From Paenibacillus sp. FSL K6-3182 (lineage in GTDB: Bacteria > Bacillota > Bacilli > Paenibacillales > Paenibacillaceae): a stretch of 64,000 nucleotides of DNA. Where the stretch lies: contig NZ_CP150265.1 of the NCBI RefSeq assembly GCF_037976325.1, positions 4,521,501 to 4,585,500 of the forward strand, written 5' to 3'. Made by a program: the position numbers and the translations under genes. Positions 34,916-45,100 of this stretch are shown piece after piece. Numbering within the stretch: the first letter of the stretch is position 1; the number at the start of each line of letters is the position of its first letter. The notes beneath the pieces are model-generated. The model saw only the letters and a list, made by a program, of their open reading frames with translations, was not told the DNA's origin and did not search any database.

Positions 34916-36295
34916 CTATTTTGTTACTTCTTTGACAACGACCCAAGTACCTTCCGCTTTAATGACTGTCACCGTTCGGTTCGTATCGATAAACTCACCA
35001 GAGGTAACGACATCAATTCGCTTGTCATTCATAACAATTGTTCCTGCTGGTCTCAGCGGAGTAATTGTTGTCCCTTGCAATCCGAGCAGTGAATCCTTAA
35101 TATCCGCAGAAACAAAACCTTGCTCCGTTGTCAGCTTCTCGCGCAATATAAATTTGTTCCAAATACCTCTGGATTTGTTCATTCTAATAAAAATAACGAT
35201 TAGAATGGTGGCAACAACTAACGCAATGACGATCGATATGAAAGCCGTCATTGGGTCTGAAGCAGCGGTAACGACTCCTGCTACCAACGCAGCACTGCCG
35301 AGCAAGCCCAAAATCCCAAAGCTTGGTACAAACACTTCGATTATGAGCAAGGCTATTCCAATTACAAACAGCACGACCGACTCCATTCCAGCAAATCCAG
35401 CAACATAGTGGCCAAAGAAATAAAGGGCAAACGATAATATTCCGACAACGCCCGGTACTCCAAAGCCTGGAATGATCATTTCAATAACGATACCTGCAAT
35501 GCCAAGTATGAGCAAAATCGTCATAACGATTGGATTGAGCAGCCATCTAGCTACATTTTCCGCAAGTGACGGAACAACCTCAATTTGTGTTCTGCCTTCC
35601 AAGCCCAGCCATTTGACTGCTTCATCAACGTTCGCTGCTGTATGCTCAGAGTATCCGACTTTCTCAGCTTCACTTGCTGACAGGGTAAGAATTTCTCCCT
35701 TCAGCTTATCTCTGCCAAGCTTGTCTTTCAGCTCCACTGTTGCATTCGGATCCGCCATAGCGACAGCGATATTCTTATCGCGACCCTGTAATCCTGCAGA
35801 CTCGCTCATTTCAGAGGTCCAATAGGAAATCGTTTTGGGATTATCCTCTAAAGTTCCCGAGCCATTCACCACTGCAGCTGCACCTATCGTGCTGCCTGGC
35901 TGCATAATAATATTGTCAGCATTCAAAGCAATATAAGTGCCTGCTGATACTGCTTTCCCCTCAACAAATGCCGTAGTAGGAATAGCGCTCTCCCTTATAA
36001 GATGACCAATTTCCTCTGCGTTTACGACTTTGCCGCCAAGCGTATTAATAACGAGAATCACATGCTCAGCTTTTGCTTCCTCAGCTTCTTTAAAGGCTCT
36101 CTCCAAAAAGGATTGAAGCCCCGATTCCACCGTTTGTTTAACGGGAATCACATACACTGCTGGGCCAACTTCATTTGCTGCCTTTGCTTTCTCCCCCGGT
36201 GAACCAAATAATGCTGCAAGCGTCACCATTAACACCGCTGCGATCAATGCGATTGGAGTGGCGGACATACTTCTTCGCCATCGATTCATGTGCAA
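34916..36295 (-). CDS. yqeZ: NfeD family membrane protease-like protein (YqeZ)
   Basis: 459 residues from TTG 36295, chosen because GGAGG lies seven bases upstream; ATG 36289 is the alternative. The longer frame to 36400 runs through the sigma-W promoter and is rejected. A signal-type helix near residues 10-32 is followed by a ClpP-class serine protease-like domain (GPAVYVIPVKQTVESGL, INTLGGKV, KAVSAGTYIALN, GSTIGAAAVV). Several membrane helices (about 260-380) and a C-terminal NfeD OB fold (FVSADIKDSLLG, GTTITPLRPAGTIV) follow. Known as the partner of FloA in B. subtilis, under sigma-W. Confidence 0.93.
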   Translation of the reverse strand: MHMNRWRRSMSATPIALIAAVLMVTLAALFGSPGEKAKAANEVGPAVYVIPVKQTVESGLQSFLERAFKEAEEAKAEHVILVINTLGGKVVNAEEIGHLIRESAIPTTAFVEGKAVSAGTYIALNADNIIMQPGSTIGAAAVVNGSGTLEDNPKTISYWTSEMSESAGLQGRDKNIAVAMADPNATVELKDKLGRDKLKGEILTLSASEAEKVGYSEHTAANVDEAVKWLGLEGRTQIEVVPSLAENVARWLLNPIVMTILLILGIAGIVIEMIIPGFGVPGVVGILSFALYFFGHYVAGFAGMESVVLFVIGIALLIIEVFVPSFGILGLLGSAALVAGVVTAASDPMTAFISIVIALVVATILIVIFIRMNKSRGIWNKFILREKLTTEQGFVSADIKDSLLGLQGTTITPLRPAGTIVMNDKRIDVVTSGEFIDTNRTVTVIKAEGTWVVVKEVTK

Positions 36296-36330
36296 GAAGG
36301 TTCCTCCTTTTTTTCGTGTTTGCTTTCTAC

Positions 36331-36356
36331 TACGTTTGACAAATGAAAACGTTTCA
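36331..36356 (-). promoter_or_regulatory. Sigma-W (ECF) promoter for yqeZ-floA
   Basis: Minus strand TGAAAC (36356-36351), exactly 16 bases, CGTA (36334-36331). This equals the sigma-W consensus. B. subtilis yqeZ-floA-yqfB is a known sigma-W operon, so sequence and context agree. It also shows the NfeD ORF cannot start as far up as 36400. Confidence 0.85.
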
Positions 36357-36402
36357 GGCAGCCTTCTCCATATCATACCATTTACACTTGAAACGTACAA
36401 AA

Positions 36403-36426
36403 AAACACCCCCGTTAAGGGGTGTTT
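36403..36426 (-). terminator. Terminator of rpsU-yqeY
   Basis: Minus strand AAACACCCC pairs with GGGGTGTTT around a six-base loop and is followed by further T. It lies 20 bases past the yqeY stop and separates it from the sigma-W promoter. Confidence 0.88.
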
Positions 36427-36445
36427 TGTGAGTCCGTATGTTTAG

Positions 36446-36889
36446 TTAGTTGAGATGTTGCTGAACGAGCTGATTTACTAGTTTACCGTCAGCGCGTCCT
36501 TTTGTTTTAGGCAAAAGGGCACTCATAACTTTTCCCATATCGGCTTTGGAAGAAGCACCGAGTTCATGGATGGTCTGCGTTACTATCTCTTGAATCTCTT
36601 CTTCAGTCAGCTGTTCGGGAAGGTATTGACTAATAATTTCAATTTCGACCACAAGACCCGCTACTAAATCATCGCGGCTGGCTTTTTTAAATTCTTGGAG
36701 GGAATCTTTACGTTGTTTGATTTCGCGACTCAATATATCAAGCACTTCGTTATCGTCCAATGGACGCTTGAGATCGATTTCCAAGTTTTTCACTGACGCG
36801 CGCATCATACGAATAACGGAAAGTTTAAACTTGTCCTGATTCTTCATGGCTTGCTTCATATCATCGGTCAATCTTTCGCTCAGGTTCAT
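36446..36889 (-). CDS. yqeY: YqeY family protein (GatB/YqeY domain)
   Basis: 147 residues, mostly helical. It begins MNLSERLTDDMKQAMKNQDK and carries IRMMRASVKNLEIDL, EIEIISQYLPEQLTEEEI and the C-terminal MGKVMSALLPKTKGRADGK. These match the YqeY domain found free or fused to GatB/GlnRS, thought to bind tRNA (role unclear). The ATG has AGGAGGATCC upstream. It follows rpsU by 16 bases and shares its promoter. Confidence 0.94.
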   Translation of the reverse strand: MNLSERLTDDMKQAMKNQDKFKLSVIRMMRASVKNLEIDLKRPLDDNEVLDILSREIKQRKDSLQEFKKASRDDLVAGLVVEIEIISQYLPEQLTEEEIQEIVTQTIHELGASSKADMGKVMSALLPKTKGRADGKLVNQLVQQHLN

Positions 36890-36904
36890 TATGGAAGGAT
36901 CCTC

Positions 36905-37078
36905 CTAAAACTTTCTCTTGCGCGCAGCCTCAGACTTCTTCTTGCGCTTTACACTTGGCTTTTCATAATGCTTGCGTTTTTTCACCTCAGCTAGAACACC
37001 ATCTTTAGCGATGGAACGTTTAAAGCGGCGAAGCGCAGCATCAATAGTTTCGTTTTTGCGAACTTTAGTTTCAGACAC
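36905..37078 (-). CDS. rpsU: 30S ribosomal protein S21
   Basis: 57 residues from GTG 37078, chosen because the protein then begins [18 protein letters not shown] as in other S21 proteins, with GGAGGG upstream. A longer frame to 37132 runs into the promoter. The basic C-terminus [20 protein letters not shown] is nearly invariant in Bacillota. It binds the 30S subunit near the anti-Shine-Dalgarno region. It has its own strong promoter at 37138-37167. Confidence 0.97.
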   Translation of the reverse strand: MSETKVRKNETIDAALRRFKRSIAKDGVLAEVKKRKHYEKPSVKRKKKSEAARKRKF

Positions 37079-37137
37079 CAGTTTTCCCTCCCTCCGAAAC
37101 AGACCGTCCAGAGCTATAACACGGTTTATCAAATTTC

Positions 37138-37167
37138 ATTATATGTCAAACCAAAAGGCAGTGTCAA
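37138..37167 (-). promoter_or_regulatory. rpsU promoter
   Basis: Minus strand perfect TTGACA (37167-37162), 18-base spacer, perfect TATAAT (37143-37138). The -35 box lies two bases past the HIT gene stop. Confidence 0.88.
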
Positions 37168-37169
37168 CT

Positions 37170-37517
37170 TTAGATATCTACAACCCGAGAAGAAAGTTTC
37201 GTTCCCCCCAATACATGGATATGCAGATGATAAACAAGCTGTCCTCCGTCGGCATTAACATTGTTGACCAGTCGATAGCCTGACTCCGCAATTCCTTGTT
37301 CCTTTGCGATTTGACGAGCTACCGCGAACATCTCGGCTATAACCTCGTCATCTTCATCGGTAACATCATTCATCGTTGCGATATGCTTCTTAGGAATGAT
37401 AAGAATATGTACAGGAGCAGCTGGCTGTATATCGTGGAATGCGAGAATTCTGTCATTCTCAAATACCTTCTTCGAAGGTATTGCACCCTCGATTAATTTA
37501 CAGAAAATACAGTCCAT
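37170..37517 (-). CDS. HIT family nucleotide-binding hydrolase
   Basis: 115 residues from ATG 37517 (MDCIFCKLIEG), with GGGGG eight bases upstream; a GTG at 37526 is the alternative. Conserved parts: zinc-like CIFCKL, VHILIIPKKHIATM and the histidine triad YHLHIHVLGG near the end. Known of the family: Hint-type hydrolases act on AMP-lysine-like or nucleoside phosphoramidate substrates; its cellular target in Bacillota is not established. It has its own promoter (37550-37579). Confidence 0.92.
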   Translation of the reverse strand: MDCIFCKLIEGAIPSKKVFENDRILAFHDIQPAAPVHILIIPKKHIATMNDVTDEDDEVIAEMFAVARQIAKEQGIAESGYRLVNNVNADGGQLVYHLHIHVLGGTKLSSRVVDI

Positions 37518-37549
37518 AGGTTTCACCCCCTATTCGCTTTCCTTACCAT

Positions 37550-37579
37550 ATCATACCGAAATTTTAGCCGCTCGTCCAA
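37550..37579 (-). promoter_or_regulatory. Promoter of the HIT gene
   Basis: Minus strand TTGGAC (37579-37574), 18-base spacer, TATGAT (37555-37550), about 30 bases before the HIT start. Confidence 0.6.
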
Positions 37580-37644
37580 TCATTAAAGATAACCCGCAAA
37601 AACTTCGAAGACACCCTTCCAAAAAAGCGACAGAATCCATGCTG

Positions 37645-38259
37645 CTACTTCGAAATCTCAGCTGATTTTTCCTTCATAACAGCCTGCATCTGTTCAACAA
37701 GCTGAGCCCATTCAAGCCCGCTGGACAATCGAATAATTGCAATGCGGCTCTCCCCGATATTTGCATTAAAACCACTCATAATACCTGATATGGTTTCAAA
37801 CGCACTTTTTAATCCCTGAATGTACGCGGCATCGGTTTCGTTCAGAGCACCATCATAGTGACCAATCGTTTGCAAGCCTTTATCGACATCAGTTACATAG
37901 GCTGAGGTAAGCTCTTTATTGATTTTTTCCGGCTCTGCATTCACGCTTGCTGCTTCTGCAGTAAATTCCACCAAAGCATGGCCGCTCGCAGCTGCTTGAC
38001 CTGAAAGAAATGCAATGGCATACCGTTCGTCTAAAGTTTTACTTTGAAGCAAAGCATCCAGCTGCGGAAGCATTTTTTCTATATAATCTTTAGAACCAAT
38101 CGCTGCTTTAAATATTTTTTGGCCTTTTACATAATTGTTTTCTTGTTTATTTTGTAAAAATTGCGAGTACAAAAAAACATTGCCGATTAAGCTGAATACA
38201 AGAATAACGAGAGTTATCGGCAGCGCGATAGAGCGTTTGCCCGTTTGCTGTGGTTCCAA
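37645..38259 (-). CDS. Membrane-anchored protein of unknown function, downstream of addA
   Basis: 204 residues from TTG 38259, with GGAGG eight bases upstream; a GTG six bases earlier lies too close to that site. A positively charged start (TGKRS), one hydrophobic helix at about residues 12-34, then an extracytoplasmic helical domain rich in Ala, Glu and Leu with no Cys and no catalytic motif I know. It starts 16 bases after the addA stop, so it is probably on the addB-addA transcript. I do not recognise the family. It could be an envelope protein that merely shares the transcript. Confidence 0.65.
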   Translation of the reverse strand: MEPQQTGKRSIALPITLVILVFSLIGNVFLYSQFLQNKQENNYVKGQKIFKAAIGSKDYIEKMLPQLDALLQSKTLDERYAIAFLSGQAAASGHALVEFTAEAASVNAEPEKINKELTSAYVTDVDKGLQTIGHYDGALNETDAAYIQGLKSAFETISGIMSGFNANIGESRIAIIRLSSGLEWAQLVEQMQAVMKEKSAEISK

Positions 38260-38274
38260 CTTCACAGCCTCCTT

Positions 38275-41200
38275 TTAGATTTGGTTTGTTCTCTTAAGGT
38301 GAACGGATTGACCCCCGTCAAAGAAAAAGACATGGCTCTCATCCACTTTTCTCCCGAGAACAGATTCGATTGCTTCGGCATACAGCTCCAGCTGGAAACG
38401 ATGCCGCTCCGCTGCTTCCACCCATTGCTCCTTATAAATTCGATCCGTCTTATAATCGAGCAGTACGACGCCAGCAGCATCCTCGAACAAACAGTCTATT
38501 ACCCCTTGAATCAATATCGGCTCATCTAGATCTGAATTCGGATAAACACGTTTAGCAGGGAACATGCAGCTGAACGGAACCTCTCTTCGCACCCAGTTAG
38601 CGTTTAACAACCGCTGTCCCAGCTCGCTTCGGAAAAAAGCTGCGACGTTCGGCAAATCAATTGCCTCCGATTGCTTTACTGTTAATAAGCGCTGCTCAAT
38701 CATATGATCAAGCGTTTGTTTAAGCATCGGTTCATCTATTTCTTCTGTGAGGGAGACAAGCTGCATAAGCAAATGATTAACAGAGCCCTTCTCAGCTGCT
38801 GTAAGCGACTTTTCCTCCATAAAGGCTGGACGGCGCAGTCGGAACGTATACGATGCTTCTGAAGCAGTTGCAGCTTCTTGAAGATGTGTATTCGCCTGAT
38901 GCTGATTCAGCTCGTCTAATGGAACCGCATCCTCCTGCTCCTCCGAATACAGCCTCTTCATTTCCGTAACCGATGTTTTGGCAGCGAGTGCCGCCGCTTC
39001 TTGATGCGGATAATGCCATTCCAACCGCTCACGCAGCTCATCATCTGCTTCTACATGCTCAAGAAGCGATAGTGAAGTAACCGCTTGAAGCCGCTCTTCC
39101 TTGTCCTGGTCCTGCAGCTCCGTCTCTGACGCCGCTGCGGCTTCAGTGCCGAATATAGAAGCTGAAACAACACCAGCATGCCAGTTCGGAGCATTGTAGT
39201 CAGCCAGCTGACTGTCATTGATTTGCCTAGCCGCTAGCGGACCTAGCCAATCGATAAACGAGCGTGCTGCAGCAACCCGGAAATCAGACATTTTACCTGA
39301 AGCATCGACGGAAGAAAGCCATCGCTTAAGCTTGGCTTCGGCATCCGCTACAGTCGCGACGAGAAACATTTTTTCTTTTGGCCGGGTTAGCGCAACATAC
39401 AAAATACGCATTTCCTCTGCTAGCATTTCTTTACGCATGGCTCTTCGGATAGCCAAATAAGGAAGTGTAGGATAACTAATGCGAAGAGCAGGATCAACAA
39501 AACGAGGCCCGAAACCGAGCTCTTTGTGTTTCAAGAACGCACTTCGCACATCCTGCTGATTGAACAGCTTGCCTAGACCTGCTACGAATACAACCGGAAA
39601 TTCAAGCCCCTTGCTCTTATGAATGGACATGATGCGAACGACATCCTCTTGTTCGCCGAGCGCTCTTGCAGTACCCAAGTCGCCGCCGCTATCGCGCATA
39701 CGTTCGATAAATCTTAGAAATCGAAACAAACCGCGGAACGAGGTCGCTTCATACTGCCGAGCCCGGTCATGCAGCGCACGCAAATTCGCTTGACGCTGCG
39801 TCCCTCCTGGCAAGCCGCCTACAAAATCGTAATACCCGGTCTCGCGGTAGATTTCCCATAGCAAATTAGCAAGCGAGCCCTGCCTTGCTTCCTCACGCCA
39901 GCGATCCAAGCTGTCCAAGAAAAGCGAAAGCTTCCTGCGCGTGTCCTCATCCATAAACAAATCGCCTGCTGCTTGAAGGACCGCATCATAATACGTTGAT
40001 TTCGCAGATTGGATGCGTATTCTTGCAAGTTCCTCACCGTTTAATGCAAATAATGGCGATCGCAATGCAGCCGCAAGCGGAATATCCTGATACGGATTAT
40101 CGATAACTCTTAACAAGGAAAGCATCGTCTCGACTTCTGTCGCTTCAAAATAGCCGCTGCTCAGCTCCGCATACGCAGGAATACCGCTTCCTTGCAGCTC
40201 CTCAATGATAATTGGCGCCCACTGCTGGGTCGCCCTTAACAAGATAACGACATCCCGCCATTGCATACTTCGATTCTCACGACGTTTGCCATCATAAACC
40301 TGGAATCCGCTGTCGATAAGAGATTGCAGCTGCTGAGCAATCCAGCGTGCCTCCAACTGCGCCGCCTTTAGCTCGGAAGCTGATTCGAGGAGCGTTCCAT
40401 TTTCTCCTTGCTCTCCCTCACCCTGTCCCTCTGATGACTCTGAGTTATCGGCATCAGCTGTCTCTTCGTCATCTGCATCCGCTTTATTCAACACGGCAAA
40501 CTCAACTTGACAACGATCGGCTGGCACTGGATCTGGGTAGGTAGCGCCACATACGAGTTCTGCTCGCTCATCGTAATCCATTTCAGCTACCGTCTCGCGC
40601 ATGATGGCGCGGAAAACCGCATTCACGCCATCAACAACTTCCGATCGACTGCGAAAGTTGCGCGCCAAATCGATGCGCAGAGCGTCGGACTCATCTGTTT
40701 CCGATCGCTTGTTCATCTCATGACGAGACAGATACGATTTATATTTTTGCAAAAACAGCTTCGGCTCAGCAAGGCGGAAGCCATATATGCTTTGCTTAAC
40801 ATCGCCAACCATAAACCGGTTGCCAGCACCTGGCCGTTCAATTAACGAAACGATTGCTTCCTGCACCATATTCGTATCTTGATATTCATCAAGCAATATT
40901 TCATCGAATTGCTGCTGGAATTCAATCGCTGCAATCGAAGGCAGCATTTGTTCAGGTGTAGAAGACGGATCACGCAAAATACGCAAGCAATAATGCTCCA
41001 AATCACCAAAATCGAGCATCCCTTTCGCGCGTTTAGCCGCTTCATAGCCTTGACCAAATTCGATAACAAGCTCGGATAATGCCTTCATCAGAGGAGCAAG
41101 CTCCTGAAGCTCTTCCAAAAACTGCTCCGCAGATCTGCCAAATAACTCATCAGAAAGTGAAGTGATCAGCTTCTTCGCTTGATCGCGCAGCTCCTTCGCC

Positions 41201-42129
41201 TGCTCCTGAAAGGACTTGTCATATTCATCGCCGCGCATCGCCTTCAGCTTGCCGAATTCGATGGACTGAAAAGGCGCTATCCAACATTCCCAGGGCATGG
41301 AATGTACCAGTTCCGAGAGACTGCTAATGATTTGCAAATCATCATCAAAGGTAGCCGCATAAGGTGCTGGGCCAGCAGGTTGTCGCGTTAGCTCTAAGGC
41401 TTGGTGCAGCAGCGAGCTCGCTCCTTCTAAAGCCATCTCAATATCGCCTATTAAACTGAGAACCCACGTACTGTTTTGCAGCGCTGCGACATCCGCGATA
41501 TTAAAGGCATCTGCGGTTTGCCTAAGCCAATATTCAGGCCATGGATGGCTTTGCGCAAAGTCGAACAATTGTTGAACCAGCCGATACAAAGGCTCATCGC
41601 CGCGCTCACCGCCATAACGATCGGCAAGCCTTAGAAAAGCGCCGTTATCGCCAGCCCCTTCATACTTTTGCTCAAATAGCTGATCGAGAACGTCAAGGCG
41701 CATTAGCTCGCTTTCGGTCTCGTTTGCAATACGAAAGCCAGGATCAAGCCCGATTAACGGATAGTAACGCCTAATGACGTCCATACAAAACGAGTGTAGT
41801 GTCGTAATCGATGCTCTATTCATTAGGGCGAGTTGCCTTCGCAAATGCTCCGAATCGGGTTGCTTTTCCAATTCAAGCTCTAAAGCGTTTCGAATCCTAT
41901 CCTTCATTTCCGCTGCAGCCGCCTTCGTAAAGGTTGCAACGAGCAGACGGTCAACATCGGCGTTCGCTGATATTTTACGGATGATTCGCTCAACGAGTAC
42001 GGCTGTTTTACCAGAACCCGCTGCAGCAGCTACAAGGATGTTCGAGCCGCTTGTAACGATTGCATCCCATTGATCATCGGTCCATGTACTATTTTCCGGC
42101 TTGGGCGAATCCTTTGCAGTGTGCATCAT
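38275..42129 (-). CDS. addA: ATP-dependent helicase/nuclease subunit A (AddA)
   Basis: 1284 residues. An N-terminal UvrD-type helicase with Walker A VAAAAGSGKTAVLVERI (near 33-49) and Walker B LLDEYQDTN (near 412-420). Helicase motifs continue (GDVKQSIYGFRLAEP, DLARNFRSRSEV, VRIMSIHKSKGLEFPVVF). A low-complexity Asp/Glu/Gly-rich insert lies near residue 560. The C-terminal RecB-type nuclease shows ILIQGVIDCLFED and VVLLDYKTDRI. With AddB it processes double-strand breaks to 3' tails for RecA. The ATG overlaps the ribosome site in the end of addB. In B. subtilis addAB lies elsewhere. Confidence 0.97.
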   Translation of the reverse strand: MMHTAKDSPKPENSTWTDDQWDAIVTSGSNILVAAAAGSGKTAVLVERIIRKISANADVDRLLVATFTKAAAAEMKDRIRNALELELEKQPDSEHLRRQLALMNRASITTLHSFCMDVIRRYYPLIGLDPGFRIANETESELMRLDVLDQLFEQKYEGAGDNGAFLRLADRYGGERGDEPLYRLVQQLFDFAQSHPWPEYWLRQTADAFNIADVAALQNSTWVLSLIGDIEMALEGASSLLHQALELTRQPAGPAPYAATFDDDLQIISSLSELVHSMPWECWIAPFQSIEFGKLKAMRGDEYDKSFQEQAKELRDQAKKLITSLSDELFGRSAEQFLEELQELAPLMKALSELVIEFGQGYEAAKRAKGMLDFGDLEHYCLRILRDPSSTPEQMLPSIAAIEFQQQFDEILLDEYQDTNMVQEAIVSLIERPGAGNRFMVGDVKQSIYGFRLAEPKLFLQKYKSYLSRHEMNKRSETDESDALRIDLARNFRSRSEVVDGVNAVFRAIMRETVAEMDYDERAELVCGATYPDPVPADRCQVEFAVLNKADADDEETADADNSESSEGQGEGEQGENGTLLESASELKAAQLEARWIAQQLQSLIDSGFQVYDGKRRENRSMQWRDVVILLRATQQWAPIIIEELQGSGIPAYAELSSGYFEATEVETMLSLLRVIDNPYQDIPLAAALRSPLFALNGEELARIRIQSAKSTYYDAVLQAAGDLFMDEDTRRKLSLFLDSLDRWREEARQGSLANLLWEIYRETGYYDFVGGLPGGTQRQANLRALHDRARQYEATSFRGLFRFLRFIERMRDSGGDLGTARALGEQEDVVRIMSIHKSKGLEFPVVFVAGLGKLFNQQDVRSAFLKHKELGFGPRFVDPALRISYPTLPYLAIRRAMRKEMLAEEMRILYVALTRPKEKMFLVATVADAEAKLKRWLSSVDASGKMSDFRVAAARSFIDWLGPLAARQINDSQLADYNAPNWHAGVVSASIFGTEAAAASETELQDQDKEERLQAVTSLSLLEHVEADDELRERLEWHYPHQEAAALAAKTSVTEMKRLYSEEQEDAVPLDELNQHQANTHLQEAATASEASYTFRLRRPAFMEEKSLTAAEKGSVNHLLMQLVSLTEEIDEPMLKQTLDHMIEQRLLTVKQSEAIDLPNVAAFFRSELGQRLLNANWVRREVPFSCMFPAKRVYPNSDLDEPILIQGVIDCLFEDAAGVVLLDYKTDRIYKEQWVEAAERHRFQLELYAEAIESVLGRKVDESHVFFFDGGQSVHLKRTNQI

Positions 42130-42132
42130 CCA

Positions 42133-45100
42133 TTACTCCCCCTCTAGCTGCTGCCATATATGTTCCTTAGAAGGTTTGCTCAGCTTCCTATACTCATTTC
42201 CGTCGAACTGAGCATCAAACTGACAAACCGCTTTATAATCGCAATACTGGCAAGGTGTTTTTGTTCCGATACGATAAGGCTCAATTGAAACATCACCTGA
42301 CTGTATCGAGCTGCCAATTCGGCTGATTGTATTTCTAACAGAATGGCGAAGCACGTCCCATTGTTCATTCGAGACGACCGAAGAGCTGCTATAAAAGCTT
42401 CCATCCCGCTTCAAAGCAACGGGCAGCAGCTCTGAATAGCCAGTGTCCAGCTCATCGTCCATCAGTCTAACGGTTTCCGAATCAGCCGTAACCAGTCCAC
42501 GCATTTTGAATCGCTTTAAGAGCTGACCGTTTGCTTCAGAAGGGCTAATGCTGTTGGTCAGCGCCAGAATTGGATTATGCACATGAAAATAAAGTACACC
42601 GGCCGGAGAAGCAGGTCGACCAAGCCATGCCGATGCATGTGTAACCAGTACATCCAAATAAGTCAGCATCTGCAGGGAAAGCCCATGGGCAACTTCTTCA
42701 AGTCTTAGATGCGTCGAGCTCGATTTGTAATCAAGCACGCGCAGCAGCAGACCTTCCTCCGTTTCTGCAGCATCAACACGGTCGATCCTGCCGATAATCT
42801 CTATCTCACCGCCCGCCTCAAGCGGAATGCGGAGTGCAGGCAGCTTCCCATCAGGGCCAAAATCGACCTCGGTGCCTACGGGATGGAATTGCGCCCTTCG
42901 CGCATGTTCACCCAGCATAAGCGCTGCTTGGCCAACAATTTCCTTCAGCTTGCGAGCGATATATTGAAAACGACTGCTGCTTAACAAGATTTGGGATTGC
43001 AACTTAGGAACCAAATCATCGACCGTTTGCGAGACGACCGCCTTAAGCTCCGCTTCCGATGTTTTTCCCCAGCGTCCTCCAAAACTCGTCGCCACCTTAC
43101 TTAGAGCAGCGTGAAACAATTGACCAACATCAGGGGCATCCAGCCGGTAAAGCTTTCTTTCCCTCAGCTTTAGGCCGTGTATGGCAAAATGCTGAAATGG
43201 ACACGATACGAACCGTTCCATGCGCGATACGCTAACTTGCAACCTCGCTCCATAAAGCTCTCGTGCTGTATCCTTAGAAAGGAACTGCTCTTGGTTCTCA
43301 TAAGTTAAGGAGCTTGTCAGCAGCTGAAGCTTCTGCTGCCACTCCGGACGAACCGCGTACCAATTGTATAGATCCCACCAGAAAGGCGCAATAACTGCTC
43401 CCTGCTGCCATTTCCGAATAGCTCCGATCAAATAGGACATCGTTCGCTGCGGCTGCGAGACGAACTTTCTTTGCTCGGACAATGGCAAGCTTGGCGATGG
43501 CTCTGCTGCGATACTTTGAACGGCTATGCCCGGGAACAACTGACGGACATGCCTTACAATCTCTGAAGGCAGCAAGCTTTTCCCTTCCTCGTCGGCTTGT
43601 GCCCAGCTAAGCCATAAATGCTTGCTTGGCGTGGTCAATGCGTTATAGATCATAAATCGCTCATCAAGCAGGCGCCTGCGCACCCCTGGGGCCATTACGA
43701 TTCCATCATCAGCCAAACGTTCCCGCTCCGATTCAGTAAGAATGCCGTCTTCTTTCACACGCATTGGCATGATGCCGTCATTTGCACCTAGCACGTAACA
43801 TACATGTATATGCCCCGACCGTGTTCGGTCCATGCTGCCGATCAATACTTGATCAAGCGCTGGCGGTACCGCAGCAAGCTTCAAGCTGTCAAGCCCCGCC
43901 TCAATCATGCCGGCGAACAATTCTGGTGTTACGGTCTGTTTTCCAGCCAGTTCAACTAATTGATCCAAAAGCTGCATGACACTGTCCCAAAGCTGCTTGT
44001 GGCTTCTTGCTCTTTGTGTTTTCCCTGCTCCAGTATCTTGAATGCTCCAGCGCTCGAGCTTATCTGCTGCTTCGGATTCATCGAGCAAACGATATAAAGC
44101 CTCGCACATCCCTTGAACATTTTCGGCCTTATTCAGTGCATCAGAGAAGCGGCGAAGAGGAGGAACAACAACCTCTCTGGCTGCAAGTACGATATTGATT
44201 TCACGCTGCGCCTTTTCGCTGATTTTGGTCTCTATATCCTCGTCATCATCAAGTGAAACAGGAACTAACGGATGCCACCGCTTATGGTCAAGCCATTTCC
44301 AGCCATCAATGCCTGCAGCGAGCGCATAGTTTTCCAGCATATCGAACCAGTCTCTAGGCAGACTTCCGTCAACCTTGAACAACATCTCCGTCTTAATGCA
44401 GCGGAACACCGCATCGTATCGCCAGCCAAACAAGACGGTTTCAAGCGCAGACCGAATAAACTCAATCAATGGATGATGGACGGCCTTCTCCTTCTGATCG
44501 ACAAAATAAGGAATGCCGTAATCAGCAAAGACAAGTCCGATATAGTCGGTATAATCCTCCGCATTTCGTACCATAACCGCAATATCCCGCCAGCGCAGCC
44601 CTTCTTTACGAGCTCTGCGAACGATATCGCGTGCAACGGCCTCAACCTCGGCACGTCGATTCGCAGCAGCATGCAGCGACAAGCCGCAGCGTGCATCTTC
44701 TGCGTCCAATATCGTTTTGTCAGCAATAAGCATCGGTATTCTCTCGCTATAATGCTTCTCAAGATGAGCAAGCATTGGACTGCTTTTAAACCGAACAGGA
44801 AGAATTTCGTCTAGCAATATGGGAGAATCGACCTCAACCTCATATTGAGCAGCCAGCTCCATCAGCTTATTGTAGGTTTCGGCTGTTGGATGAAACAGAT
44901 CCAGTTCATGCGGCAGCTCGCCTATTCCATAAGTTCTGTTTAGTGTAAGTGTGACCGTCACCTGAGCGGATGAACCGATCAACGTTCCTAGCGCTTCATA
45001 TTCCGTTGGCGTAAATCCATAAAATCCATCCACCCATATATGCGCGCCATTCATAGCAGAGGCATTAGCAAAACCATTTTGCAAATAACGCAAATAATCC

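Noticed and set aside
34662..35408. 248-codon plus-strand opening over the floA-yqeZ junction
   Set aside because: Lies opposite two well-supported genes, has low-complexity Thr/Ser/Ile composition and no ribosome site.
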